A stretch of 37,923 bases of DNA from Bacillota bacterium. GTDB lineage: Bacteria; Sysuimicrobiota; Sysuimicrobiia; Sysuimicrobiales; Segetimicrobiaceae. The position numbers and the translations under genes are program-made. Below the pieces are notes generated by a model. It made no database searches. It saw only the letters and a list, made by a program, of their open reading frames with translations, and was not told the origin of the DNA. The stretch lies in the NCBI GenBank assembly GCA_021324975.1, contig JAJPIA010000095.1, positions 1 to 37,923 on the forward strand, read 5' to 3'. The first letter of the stretch is position 1. Every line of letters starts with the position of its first letter. Shown here piece after piece: positions 26,599-34,528 of the stretch.

Positions 26599-26997
26599 AT
26601 GCAGCAAAAGATTCGAAAGACGGACGCGAAATGGCGGGCTCAGCTGACGCCGGAGCAGTATGCGGTCACGAGACAGAAGGCCACGGAGCCGCCCTTCAGC
26701 GGGGAATACGAGCACACCACAACACCCGGCGTGTATCGCTGCGTATGCTGCGGGGCGGAGCTCTTCGAGTCCGATACCAAGTTCGACGCGGGGTGCGGTT
26801 GGCCCAGCTTCACGCAGCCGGCGGCCGGCGACCGAATCGACACGAAGGTCGACCTCAGCCACGGGATGGTCCGCACGGAAGTCCTGTGCGCCGCCTGCGA
26901 CGCGCATCTGGGGCACGTTTTCAACGACGGCCCCCGCCCGACCGGGTTGCGCTACTGCATCAATTCCGCGGCATTGAAGCTGAATCCAAAGAAGTAG
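26599..26997 (+). CDS. msrB: Peptide-methionine (R)-S-oxide reductase MsrB
   Basis: Repairs the R form of methionine sulfoxide in proteins, using thioredoxin. The 132-residue protein has the zinc site from two CxxC pairs (Cys48/Cys51 in C-V-C-C-G and Cys97/Cys100 in C-A-A-C-D). The catalytic Cys is at 120 in R-Y-C-I-N-S, and G-C-G-W-P-S-F around residue 66 carries the recycling Cys. [10 protein letters not shown] is also present. All functional residues are intact. The ATG at 26599 lies eight bases after GGAGGA; two earlier ATGs at 26591 and 26594 are out of frame. It stands 12 bases before the peptidase gene. Confidence 0.96.
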   Translation: MQQKIRKTDAKWRAQLTPEQYAVTRQKATEPPFSGEYEHTTTPGVYRCVCCGAELFESDTKFDAGCGWPSFTQPAAGDRIDTKVDLSHGMVRTEVLCAACDAHLGHVFNDGPRPTGLRYCINSAALKLNPKK

Positions 26998-27009
26998 CGG
27001 GGAGGCGCG

Positions 27010-28341
27010 ATGCGCTGCGATTGGCCCGCGCGCCGGGAAGGCGTGGACAGCCCGCGTGGGCGGCGGTGTGCATCCCGGAGCCTGGTCGCGTTTGCGGCGT
27101 GCGCCGCGGTCGGGCTCGCGGCGTTCACTCCCCTCCAGCGAGTCGATGCCGGCGCGGCGAGCCAGGAGGCGCTCCTGTCGCGGGTCTCGGGACAGCGTGC
27201 CTACCAGCACGTGCTCGCGCTGGCCGGGAAGATCGGGCCCCACGTCGCGGGAACACCGGAGGATCGGACGTCGGGGCAGTACATCGCCGCGGAACTGGCG
27301 CGGGATGGATACGCGGTTTCGTGGCAGCCGTTTACGTTCCCGTACTTCGCCGTAAGGACGGTGTCCCTCGCCGTCACTTCCGGGCCCGCGCTGTCCCTCC
27401 ACCCCCGCGTCTTGCAGTATTCAGGCGCGACGCCGGCCGGCGGGCTCGCGGCCGAGATCTACGTCGCGGGGCTCGGGCGGCCCGAGGATTTCGCGGGCGG
27501 CGCCGCCTCCGGAAAGGTCGCGGTGATCGAGCGCGGCGGGGCCACCTTTAAGGCCAAAGCGGAAGCCGCGGCCGCGGCGGGCGCCGTTGCGGCCGTGATC
27601 TACAACACGCAGCCGGGAGAGTTCTCGGGCACGCTCGGCGGTGCGGCGAAGATTCCGGTCGTGGGCCTGTCCGGCGCGGAGGGGCAGCAGCTCGTCACAG
27701 CCGCCAAGGCGGATCGGATCGCCGTGCAGCTCAACGTGCAGGCCGCGAACGAGCAGCGCACCACGTGGAACATCATCGGGACCAAGCCCGGGACGCGCGA
27801 ACCCCACCGCATCGTCATCGTCGGAGCCCATCGCGATACCGTCCCGGGCGCGCCCGGCGCCAACGACAACACGTCGGGGGTCGCGGTGGCGCTCGACCTG
27901 GCGGAGGTCCTCAAGAACGTGCCCCTTGGGAGCACGGTCCGGTTCGTGTTCTTCGGCGCGGAGGAAGAGGGCCTCTACGGCTCGGCCTACTACGTCGACC
28001 ACCACGGGCCCGATCCAATCGCGGCCTACGTGAACCTGGACATGGAAGGAGTCGGGCAGCGGTTGATGATCTCGACGTTTCGAGGCAGCGACAGCTTGGT
28101 GCAGACGGGTGCGCGCCTAGCGTCGGAGCTGCGGATCCCGGCCATCGTGGGGCATGACGGCGGAAGCGATCACATCAACTTCGAGCGCATCGGGGTCCCG
28201 GTCGCCTTCGTGTTTCGTCCGGACGATCCATACTACGATACGCCGAAGGATACCGTGGATCGCGTGGATCCCTCGCTGCTCCAGGTCTCGGGGCGTCTTG
28301 CACTCGCGATCCTCCTCGATGCCGCGGGGGTCTCGCAGTAG
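27010..28341 (+). CDS. Secreted M28-family zinc aminopeptidase with PA-domain insert
   Basis: A 443-residue predicted exported peptidase. A hydrophobic stretch at about residues 24-40 (S-L-V-A-F-A-A-C-A-A-V-G-L-A-A-F) is a signal sequence or anchor. A protease-associated domain lies at about 130-245, followed by the M28 catalytic domain. Zinc ligands are His274 (V-G-A-H-R-D-T-V), Asp286 (G-A-N-D-N-T-S-G), Glu319 (G-A-E-E-E-G-L) and Asp344 (N-L-D-M-E-G). The fifth ligand, normally His in Y-H-T-P-x-D-T, reads Asp410 (Y-D-T-P-K-D-T). Activity may be changed, or Asp may substitute. The ATG at 27010 has GGGGAGG at about 26999-27005; the N-terminus is long and positively charged, so a later start is possible. 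Confidence 0.9.
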   Translation: MRCDWPARREGVDSPRGRRCASRSLVAFAACAAVGLAAFTPLQRVDAGAASQEALLSRVSGQRAYQHVLALAGKIGPHVAGTPEDRTSGQYIAAELARDGYAVSWQPFTFPYFAVRTVSLAVTSGPALSLHPRVLQYSGATPAGGLAAEIYVAGLGRPEDFAGGAASGKVAVIERGGATFKAKAEAAAAAGAVAAVIYNTQPGEFSGTLGGAAKIPVVGLSGAEGQQLVTAAKADRIAVQLNVQAANEQRTTWNIIGTKPGTREPHRIVIVGAHRDTVPGAPGANDNTSGVAVALDLAEVLKNVPLGSTVRFVFFGAEEEGLYGSAYYVDHHGPDPIAAYVNLDMEGVGQRLMISTFRGSDSLVQTGARLASELRIPAIVGHDGGSDHINFERIGVPVAFVFRPDDPYYDTPKDTVDRVDPSLLQVSGRLALAILLDAAGVSQ

Positions 28342-28451
28342 GCCGCCAGCTCGGGCCTAGACCGCCCCGCTCTCACGATCGGTGGCGAGCCACCGCCCTA
28401 TTCCCGATACCTCGCCGGTGCGGCACCTAGAGGAAAACACCGCAGCCGGCA
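28342..28451. other. Convergent intergenic region with a small hairpin
   Basis: The peptidase gene and cofH end towards each other here. GGTGGCGAGCCACC at 28381-28394 is an inverted repeat (five pairs around a CGAG loop). There is no T-run on either strand, so it is at best a weak bidirectional terminator. Confidence 0.35.
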
Positions 28452-29759
28452 TCACGGCGTGGCTGGGCCGCGCGAGCCCACGCGCTGCCGGTGGGGATGC
28501 TGGTAGCGGAACCGGTCCATCTTGATGAGCTGCCGGTAACTGCCAAACGAAGCGGCGTCGGCGGTATCGAGCGGATCGGCGGCGCCGTCGTCGGCGCCGA
28601 AGGTGCGCCGGATCCCGTACGTCGTGGAGCGCTCGGCCGGTACACGCCCGGCCTCGCGGGCGAGCCGGCGCATCTCGTGGGGCGGGATGAGCTGTCCGTA
28701 GCCCGCTCCCGCGGCCGTGGAGATGCTTTCGTTGATGAGCGTGCCCCCAAGGTCGTTGGCGCCGGCCCCCAGCAGCAACTGCGCCATGCGGGGACCCTCC
28801 TTGACCCACGATACCTGAAGGTTCGGTATGGCCTTGTTGAGCACGATTCGGGCGACGGCGTGCACCCGGAACACTTCCACGCCCGTCGGACCCGCGCGCA
28901 ACCCCGGTACGAGACCGCGCTTCCACATCGGCGCCTCGGTATGCACGAAGCTGAGCGGGACGAACTCCGTGAAACCGCCCGACGCCCGCTGCAGATCACG
29001 AAGCAGGACGAGATGCCGCGCCTGATGACCGGGCGTTTCCACGTGGCCAAACATCATCGTCGAGGTGGTGGGGATCCCCAGCTCGTGCGCCGTGCGAATC
29101 ACCTCGATCCATTGACCCGTGCGGATTCGCCCGGCGGCGATGCGGCCGCGCACCTCGTCGTCCAGGATCTCCGCTGCCGTCCCCGGCAGGCTGCCCACCC
29201 CCGCGTCGCGGAGCGCGAGCAGATAGTCGCGGATCGTCCGGCCCGAGCGAACCGACCCGTAGAGGACCTCCTCGGGCGAGAACCCGTGAATGTGGATCGA
29301 CGGGAGCGCGTCCTTGATGCGCCGTGTGAGATTGATGTACAGGTCACCGTCCATCTTCGGCGGCAGCCCCGCTTGGATGCACACCTCGGTCGCACCGAGC
29401 TCCCACGCTTCCCGGGCGCGGCGCAGGATCTCCTCCTCGGGGAGAAAGTACCCCTCCTCCTCGCGGTAGTCCCTGCTGAACGCGCAGAACCCGCAGCCCT
29501 TGATGCACACGTTGGTGAAGTTGATGTTGCGGTTCACCACGTAGGTGACCAGCTCCCCGACCGTCTCACGGCGGAGGACGTCGGCCGCGGCGATCGTAGC
29601 CGTGAGGTCCGCGCCGGTCCCGGTGAGAAGGCGCTCCGCCTCCTCGGCGCCGACGTCCGCGCCCGAGAGGACCCGATCCAGAATGCGCGCGACCTCCGGG
29701 GACGTACCGGCAAGCAAGCGGTGGAGCCCGGCGTTCGGCTCAGGAACCGGCGGCAGCAT
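28452..29759 (-). CDS. cofH: FO synthase subunit 2, CofH (radical SAM)
   Basis: Radical-SAM enzyme that couples tyrosine to the flavin precursor 5-amino-6-ribitylamino-uracil, the first of the two steps to FO, the chromophore of coenzyme F420. The 435-residue protein has C-I-K-G-C-G-F-C-A-F (Cys85, Cys89, Cys92), the cluster-binding motif. The TIM-barrel body includes I-H-G-F-S-P-E-E, T-T-S-T-M-M-F-G-H-V-E and L-G-A-G-A-N-D-L-G-G-T. The sequence E-V-C-I-Q-A-G-L-P-P-K separates it from the menaquinone enzymes MqnC and MqnE. Its ATG at 29759 overlaps the end of cofG by 20 bases, so the two are cotranscribed. The tail after about residue 400 is a little long and basic. Confidence 0.93.
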   Translation of the reverse strand: MLPPVPEPNAGLHRLLAGTSPEVARILDRVLSGADVGAEEAERLLTGTGADLTATIAAADVLRRETVGELVTYVVNRNINFTNVCIKGCGFCAFSRDYREEEGYFLPEEEILRRAREAWELGATEVCIQAGLPPKMDGDLYINLTRRIKDALPSIHIHGFSPEEVLYGSVRSGRTIRDYLLALRDAGVGSLPGTAAEILDDEVRGRIAAGRIRTGQWIEVIRTAHELGIPTTSTMMFGHVETPGHQARHLVLLRDLQRASGGFTEFVPLSFVHTEAPMWKRGLVPGLRAGPTGVEVFRVHAVARIVLNKAIPNLQVSWVKEGPRMAQLLLGAGANDLGGTLINESISTAAGAGYGQLIPPHEMRRLAREAGRVPAERSTTYGIRRTFGADDGAADPLDTADAASFGSYRQLIKMDRFRYQHPHRQRVGSRGPATP

Positions 29760-31023
29760 GGGATCCGAACCCTCCCTTAGCGTACCCGTCCTTGTCGGCC
29801 GCGGCGCGCAGGCCGGGCCGGAGGGACGGTGAGATGTACTCAGGACGGTAAAGCAGGTATTCGGGATACACGGGCAGCCGCGCGCGCAGCGTCAGCCCCG
29901 CCTCGGCCGTGCGCGCGGCGAGGGAGGCGATTGCCGGCCACGGAGCCTCCGGATTCACAAAATCGATCGTCACGGGCGAGATGCCTCCCCAGTCGTTGAT
30001 CCCGGCCGAAAGGTAGATCGGATAGCCATTCGCGGTCAGGTTCGGCGGCACCTGAATGTTGATCGTCGAGCCGAGCATCAGCCGGGCGACGGCGGCGGCG
30101 CGCACCACTTCGCCGACGTCGGGTTCGGCCGACGACCCCATCGGCGTCTTGGGCTTGGCCCGGAAATTTTGCACGATCACTTCCTGGACGTGGCCCCAGC
30201 GGTCGTGCGAATCGCGGATGGCGAGCAGCGTGTCAACGCGCTCATCCGGTGTCTCACCGATGCCGAGGAGCAGACCCGTGGTGAAGGCCACGCGCAACCG
30301 CCCGGCCGCCTCAAGCGTGTGGAGCCGAGCGCGCGGGTGCTTGCTGGGCGCATGCTCGTGCGGCCCGCCGGGTGCGCACAACCGCTCGCTCGTGGTCTCG
30401 AGCATGAGCCCCATCGAGGCGCTGACGTCCCGAAGGGACGCCATCTCGGCCTCGCTCAGGGTCCCCGGATTCACGTGCGGCCACAGCGCCGTCTCGGCCA
30501 GGACGAGCGCGGCCATGTCGCGCAGGTAGCCGAGCGTGCTGCGATATCCGCGGTGCCTCAGCCATTCACGCGCCTCCGGAAACCGTTGCTCGGGACGCTC
30601 GCCCAATGTGAACAACGCCTCCGTGCAGCCGAGCTGCTCGCCCCGCCGGGCGACGTCCAGCACCTGGTCGGGCGTCATGTACAGCGCGGGGTCGGAGCCG
30701 GGCGTGGTCCTGAACGTGCAGTACCCGCACGCGTCGCGGCACAACCGGGTGAGTGGGATGAAGACCTTGGGGGAGAAGCTGACCGTGCGGCCGCGGCCGC
30801 GGTCGCGGATCACGCACGCGGCGGCGCACACCGCGCCCACGTCCCGGGGGCCACACCCGATGAGGCGCACCCCGTCGTCGCGCCGCAGCGCCTCACCCGC
30901 GAGGGCCCGCTCGAGAATCGCCGCGATCTCGGGCGAGGGACGCTCATCCACGCCGCGGGCCGGGCGCGCCGCGGTCTGGGGGAGGTCCGGCATGAGGATA
31001 GGGTCGAGGTAGTCTCGCTCCAT
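29740..31023 (-). CDS. cofG: FO synthase subunit 1, CofG (radical SAM)
   Basis: Second radical-SAM half of FO synthase, completing the deazaflavin ring. The 427-residue protein has C-R-D-A-C-G-Y-C-T-F near residues 95-104, the cluster motif, preceded by F-S-P-K-V-F-I-P-L-T. Later family features are A-L-F-T-L-G-E-R-P-E, H-V-N-P-G, L-E-T-T-S-E-R, G-L-L-L-G-I-G-E-T and G-G-I-S-P-V-T-I-D-F-V-N-P-E. I chose the ATG at 31023; the frame extends four codons further to a weaker start at 31035. In Actinobacteria the two halves are fused as FbiC; here they are separate, as in Archaea and Cyanobacteria. No other F420 genes (cofC, cofD, cofE) are in the window. Confidence 0.93.
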   Translation of the reverse strand: MERDYLDPILMPDLPQTAARPARGVDERPSPEIAAILERALAGEALRRDDGVRLIGCGPRDVGAVCAAACVIRDRGRGRTVSFSPKVFIPLTRLCRDACGYCTFRTTPGSDPALYMTPDQVLDVARRGEQLGCTEALFTLGERPEQRFPEAREWLRHRGYRSTLGYLRDMAALVLAETALWPHVNPGTLSEAEMASLRDVSASMGLMLETTSERLCAPGGPHEHAPSKHPRARLHTLEAAGRLRVAFTTGLLLGIGETPDERVDTLLAIRDSHDRWGHVQEVIVQNFRAKPKTPMGSSAEPDVGEVVRAAAVARLMLGSTINIQVPPNLTANGYPIYLSAGINDWGGISPVTIDFVNPEAPWPAIASLAARTAEAGLTLRARLPVYPEYLLYRPEYISPSLRPGLRAAADKDGYAKGGFGSHAAAGS

Positions 31024-31385
31024 ACAACACAACACCCGCCAATGCGCCTACATGGCGAGCAGGGCGAAATCCTGCACCAACACAGTGTACCTTTGCGCAC
31101 CCGACGGCGCGCCCATCGGCAACGGCCGCCAGCTCGAGGAGCCGGGAAATCACCGCGGGGTCGCCGAAGTTGCTATAATACGTGGGTGGGGAGGTGGCAC
31201 GCGCCATCCCCGCCACCGCGGCATGCCGTTTGAGAGTGTCGCGAGTGGCCGCGTGCCCTCCCGAGGAAGGCAGCCCGAGAGCCAGTTCGTCCAACATAGG
31301 CATGCGTCTCCACGTGTCCGCGCCGGCGGCCGCGCGGGTGTGTCTTGGGTGTCCCCTGAGGACGCCATTGGGGAGGTGAGGAGTC
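31024..31385. other. Divergent intergenic region between cofG and the permease gene
   Basis: No gene is seen in these 362 bases. The permease promoter (31171-31179) lies in the middle. It is followed by a GC-rich leader of about 200 bases with a possible stem formed by GGTGGGGA near 31185 and TCCCCGCC near 31207. I could not match the leader to a known riboswitch. On the minus strand TACACT (31089-31084) is a possible -10 for cofG with no clear -35. Confidence 0.5.
31171..31179 (+). promoter_or_regulatory. Extended -10 promoter of the permease gene
   Basis: TGCTATAAT is a perfect -10 (31174-31179) with the TGn extension. The sequence 17 bases upstream (CACCGC) does not resemble a -35, which extended -10 promoters can lack. 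Transcription would start near 31186, leaving a leader of about 200 bases before the GTG at 31386. Confidence 0.6.
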
Positions 31386-32771
31386 GTGTCGCAGTCCGTC
31401 TTGTACCGTGATGAGGTCTTGCTCGTCGAGCCGCACGGGCTCGAGCGTATCCCGGATGCCGAGCGCCACGGCACACTCGCGGGGCAATTCAATGTCTGGT
31501 TTGCCGCGAACATGCACTTGACCACGCTCGTGCTCGGCGCGCTCGGTGTCACGCTCGGGCTGGGATTTTGGGGCGCCGCCGTGAGCTGCGCGCTGGGGAA
31601 CCTGTTCGGCGCGCTTGGCAACTCGCTGTGCGCCGCGATGGGACCGCGGCTCGGCATGCCGCAGCTGCCGATGAGCCGATCTGCCTTTGGCTACCGCGGC
31701 AACTACGTGCCGGCATTCCTGGCGTGGCTCGGATATATCGGCTGGGTCACGGTCGACAACACCCTCGGGTCCCAGACGAGTCAGCAGATCTTCGGCACGC
31801 CCTATGTGCCGACCGCCCTGATCCTCGGCGTCGCCACCATCGTGATCACGATTTACGGATACAACTTCGTACACGCGTGGGAGCGCTGGCTGACGTGGGC
31901 CAGCCTCGTGGTGTTTGCGCTCCTCACCGTGCTCGCCGTGCGCCACGGAGCGGGCCCGGCCGTCGCGCCGACCAAGAGCGGCGGCACGTTCTGGCTGGCA
32001 TTTCTGCTGGAGTTCACGATCATGTTCTCGTACACGGTCAGTTGGGCGCCGTACGCGGCGGACTATGCACGGTACCTTCCGAGCAACACGCCGATCCGGC
32101 GGCCGTTCTGGTACTCGTTCTGGGGAATGTTCCTCTCCACCACGTGGACAAACGTGCTGGGCGCCCTGCTCGGCACGCTGGCCGTCGCCGGCGGGGTCAT
32201 TCCGGCCATGCGGACGGTCGCCGGCGCGGGCGCGACCGCGATCTATGCGATCCTGGTGCTGGGATCCATCAGTTCCAATACGCTGAACATGTACAGCGGC
32301 GGCATGGGCGGCCTGACCTGGGGACTTCCCCTCCGCCGCACGGGCGCGACGTTCGTCGTCGGCGCGATCGGCGTCCTGCTCTCGATGTTGTTCGGAGGAC
32401 CCCAATTCATCAAATTCTTTCAGGGATTCTTGTTCATGCTCGTCTACTGGGTGACGCCGTGGATCGCGATCATCGCGATCGATTTCTACGTGTTTCATCG
32501 CCAGGGCCTTCAGTACCCGGACCCCGCTGAGTTCTACCGCCCGCACGGCGTGTTCGGCCCGGTCCGCTGGGTCGGTCTTGCGGCGTTCGCGATCGGCGTG
32601 GCCGTGTCGGCGCCCTTCATGGCGACGGATTGGTACACGGGCCCGATCGGCAAAGCGCTCGGCGGGGCCGACTTCAGCTATCTCGTCAGTTTCGTGGTCA
32701 CAGGAGCCGTGTATCTCGCCGCCGGCCGCCCTCAGCACTCGCTCGCCGCGGCACCCGCGCAGGGCGAATGA
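31386..32771 (+). CDS. NCS1-family cytosine/purine/hydantoin-type permease
   Basis: A 461-residue inner-membrane transporter with about 12 helices, of the nucleobase:cation symporter-1 family. Typical features are the N-terminal L-A-G-Q-F-N-V-W-F-A-A-N-M-H, then R-S-A-F-G-Y-R-G-N-Y-V-P and Y-T-V-S-W-A-P-Y-A-A-D-Y-A-R-Y. Further on are N-M-Y-S-G-G-M and W-V-T-P-W-I-A-I-I-A-I-D. Substrates in the family include cytosine, allantoin, hydantoins and thiamine-related compounds; the exact one is not predictable, and no catabolic gene lies beside it. The GTG at 31386 follows GGAGGTGAGGAG (about 31373-31383). It is divergent from cofG. Confidence 0.92.
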   Translation: MSQSVLYRDEVLLVEPHGLERIPDAERHGTLAGQFNVWFAANMHLTTLVLGALGVTLGLGFWGAAVSCALGNLFGALGNSLCAAMGPRLGMPQLPMSRSAFGYRGNYVPAFLAWLGYIGWVTVDNTLGSQTSQQIFGTPYVPTALILGVATIVITIYGYNFVHAWERWLTWASLVVFALLTVLAVRHGAGPAVAPTKSGGTFWLAFLLEFTIMFSYTVSWAPYAADYARYLPSNTPIRRPFWYSFWGMFLSTTWTNVLGALLGTLAVAGGVIPAMRTVAGAGATAIYAILVLGSISSNTLNMYSGGMGGLTWGLPLRRTGATFVVGAIGVLLSMLFGGPQFIKFFQGFLFMLVYWVTPWIAIIAIDFYVFHRQGLQYPDPAEFYRPHGVFGPVRWVGLAAFAIGVAVSAPFMATDWYTGPIGKALGGADFSYLVSFVVTGAVYLAAGRPQHSLAAAPAQGE

Positions 32772-32866
32772 ATGCGCCGCGCGCCCCAGCGCGTCACGGC
32801 CTCGTCGGGATCCGGTGCTCACGGTATCATAGCGGGTGCGGCACCAAGCCGGGCATGGGGTGAGGC

Positions 32867-33793
32867 ATGCGCGCCGTTCGCGCACTCCTCGTTGTTGTGG
32901 CATTGAGCGGGACCGCCCTGGACGGGCCGGCGGGGCCGGCCAGCCCGGGGACGCCGCCGGCTTCCGCGCCGGCGAGCGCGTACTATCAACGTGCCGTGCT
33001 CGTGCTCACCTACCACGACGTCGCTCCGGTCGTCCCGCGAGGGACGGACACGGTGTCCCCGTCGGAGTTCGCGGGCGAGATGGACCGGCTCGTGCGCGAC
33101 GGCTTCCACTTCGTTTCGGTGCCGCAACTGGAGCGCTTTGTCTCGGAGAACGCGCCGGTGCCGCCCAACGCGGTGTGCGTCGTCTTCGACAACGGGTATG
33201 AGGGCATCCACCGGTACGCGCTCCCGGTGCTCCGGGGGCACCACATCCCGGCCGCGGTGTTCCTGATCGTGAGCTACGTCGGTCATCTCTCCAACGACCT
33301 CACGTGGGGCGAGATCCGCGGCATGGCGCAAACCGGGCTCGTGCACTTCTACACGGAAACATACGATCTCCACCGCGGGATCGCGATCGGGCGAGGCGCG
33401 AGCACGGCCGCCACCGTCGGGCGTGGCATCGCCCCGGACGGGCGGCAGGAGTCCGAGGCGGCGTACGAGGCGCGCGTGCTGGCAGATCTCACGCAGGCCC
33501 GCGCGACCGTCGAGCGGGAAACGGGCGAGCCGGTCGACGCCCTCGTCTACCCGTACGGCCAATACACGCCGGCGTTGATCGCGGTGGCGCGCCGGGCCGG
33601 CTACCGCTACATGTTCACGACGCTGGGCTGGGCCATTCTGCCGCACGCCGACCCGGCGCGCCTGCCGCGCTTGGACATCGGGGTCTGGGATCAGACGCCC
33701 TCGAGCGCCGAAGGCGCGATCCTGACCGTGGCCGCGCAGGCCCAGCGCACCCCGTACACGCCGCCCGAGAGCTACACGCGTGTCTGGCGCTGA
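32867..33793 (+). CDS. Exported polysaccharide-deacetylase-like protein with altered catalytic residues
   Basis: A 308-residue protein with a signal peptide (M-R-A-V-R-A-L-L-V-V-V-A-L-S-G) and a NodB/CE4-type domain closest in layout to PgaB/IcaB (L-V-L-T-Y-H-D-V, then D-L-T-W-G-E-I-R-G-M-A and Y-P-Y-G-Q-Y). CE4 enzymes need F-D-D-G and H-(S/T)-x-x-x-H. Here motif 1 reads F-D-N-G (Asp108, Asn109), so the second, metal-binding Asp is Asn. Motif 2 reads E-T-Y-D-L-H, with Glu164 at the first His position and His169 kept. Two of three metal ligands are therefore changed, and deacetylation may be lost or altered. The ATG at 32867 follows GGGGTGAGG. It is convergent with livF. Confidence 0.85.
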   Translation: MRAVRALLVVVALSGTALDGPAGPASPGTPPASAPASAYYQRAVLVLTYHDVAPVVPRGTDTVSPSEFAGEMDRLVRDGFHFVSVPQLERFVSENAPVPPNAVCVVFDNGYEGIHRYALPVLRGHHIPAAVFLIVSYVGHLSNDLTWGEIRGMAQTGLVHFYTETYDLHRGIAIGRGASTAATVGRGIAPDGRQESEAAYEARVLADLTQARATVERETGEPVDALVYPYGQYTPALIAVARRAGYRYMFTTLGWAILPHADPARLPRLDIGVWDQTPSSAEGAILTVAAQAQRTPYTPPESYTRVWR

Positions 33794-33817
33794 GCCGGAC
33801 GGGGTGCGGGCGCGTGC

Positions 33818-34528
33818 CTACTGGCCGAGGTAGGCGCGCCGCACCTCCGGGTTGGCCTGCAGGTCGGCGGCCGGTCCCTGGAGGACGACGGCGCCGGTCT
33901 CGAGGACATACCCACGCTGCGCGGTCTCGAGCGCCATCACCGCGTTTTGCTCCACGAGCAGAATCGTGGTGCCTTCGCGGTTGATGCGCCGCACCGCTTC
34001 GAAGATCTGCTCGACCAGCACGGGGGCCAGCCCCATGGACGGCTCGTCCAGGAGCAGAATGCGCGGGCGCGCCATCAGCGCGCGGGCGATCGCGAGCATT
34101 TGCTGCTCGCCCCCGGACAGGGTGCCGGCCAGCTGCCCGGCCCGCTCCTGAAGCCGCGGGAAGAGCGCAAACGCGTGGGCGATGCCTTCGCGGATGGCAT
34201 GCGACGACCGCTGCGTGAACGCCCCCAACTGCAGATTCTCCAACACCGACAGCCGGCCGAAGATCCGTCGGCCCTCGGGCACCTGGACGACGCCGCGCGC
34301 CACGATGCCGTGGGGCGGGACGAGCGTCAAATCGTGGCCCTCGAGACGGACGGTGCCCCGGTGCGGCCGCAGCAACCCGCTGATGGTGTTGAGCGTGGTG
34401 CTCTTCCCGGCGCCGTTCGCGCCGATCAGGGTGACGATCTCGCCCTCGTGCACTTCCAGGGACACGCCGCGCAGCGCCTGGATGGCGCCGTACGAGACCT
34501 GCAGGCCGTCGAGCTCAAGAAGCGCCAT
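33818..34528 (-). CDS. livF: ABC transporter ATP-binding protein, LivF type
   Basis: Cytoplasmic ATPase of a branched-chain amino-acid (HAAT) importer. The 236-residue protein has Walker A G-A-N-G-A-G-K-S-T (36-44), signature L-S-G-G-E-Q-Q (137-143), Walker B I-L-L-L-D-E-P (157-163) and a late His-free switch (L-L-V-E-Q-N-A). The short form and sequence match LivF rather than LivG. The ATG at 34528 overlaps the end of livG by 14 bases, so it is the last gene of the operon. Substrates may be branched-chain amino acids, but HAAT systems also import urea, amides and aromatics. Confidence 0.94.
   Translation of the reverse strand: MALLELDGLQVSYGAIQALRGVSLEVHEGEIVTLIGANGAGKSTTLNTISGLLRPHRGTVRLEGHDLTLVPPHGIVARGVVQVPEGRRIFGRLSVLENLQLGAFTQRSSHAIREGIAHAFALFPRLQERAGQLAGTLSGGEQQMLAIARALMARPRILLLDEPSMGLAPVLVEQIFEAVRRINREGTTILLVEQNAVMALETAQRGYVLETGAVVLQGPAADLQANPEVRRAYLGQ

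Noticed and set aside
28491-29780. A 429-codon open frame on the plus strand opposite cofH, and another opposite cofG.
   Set aside because: These are shadow frames of cofH and cofG, which have intact radical-SAM motifs; the plus-strand translations show no family.
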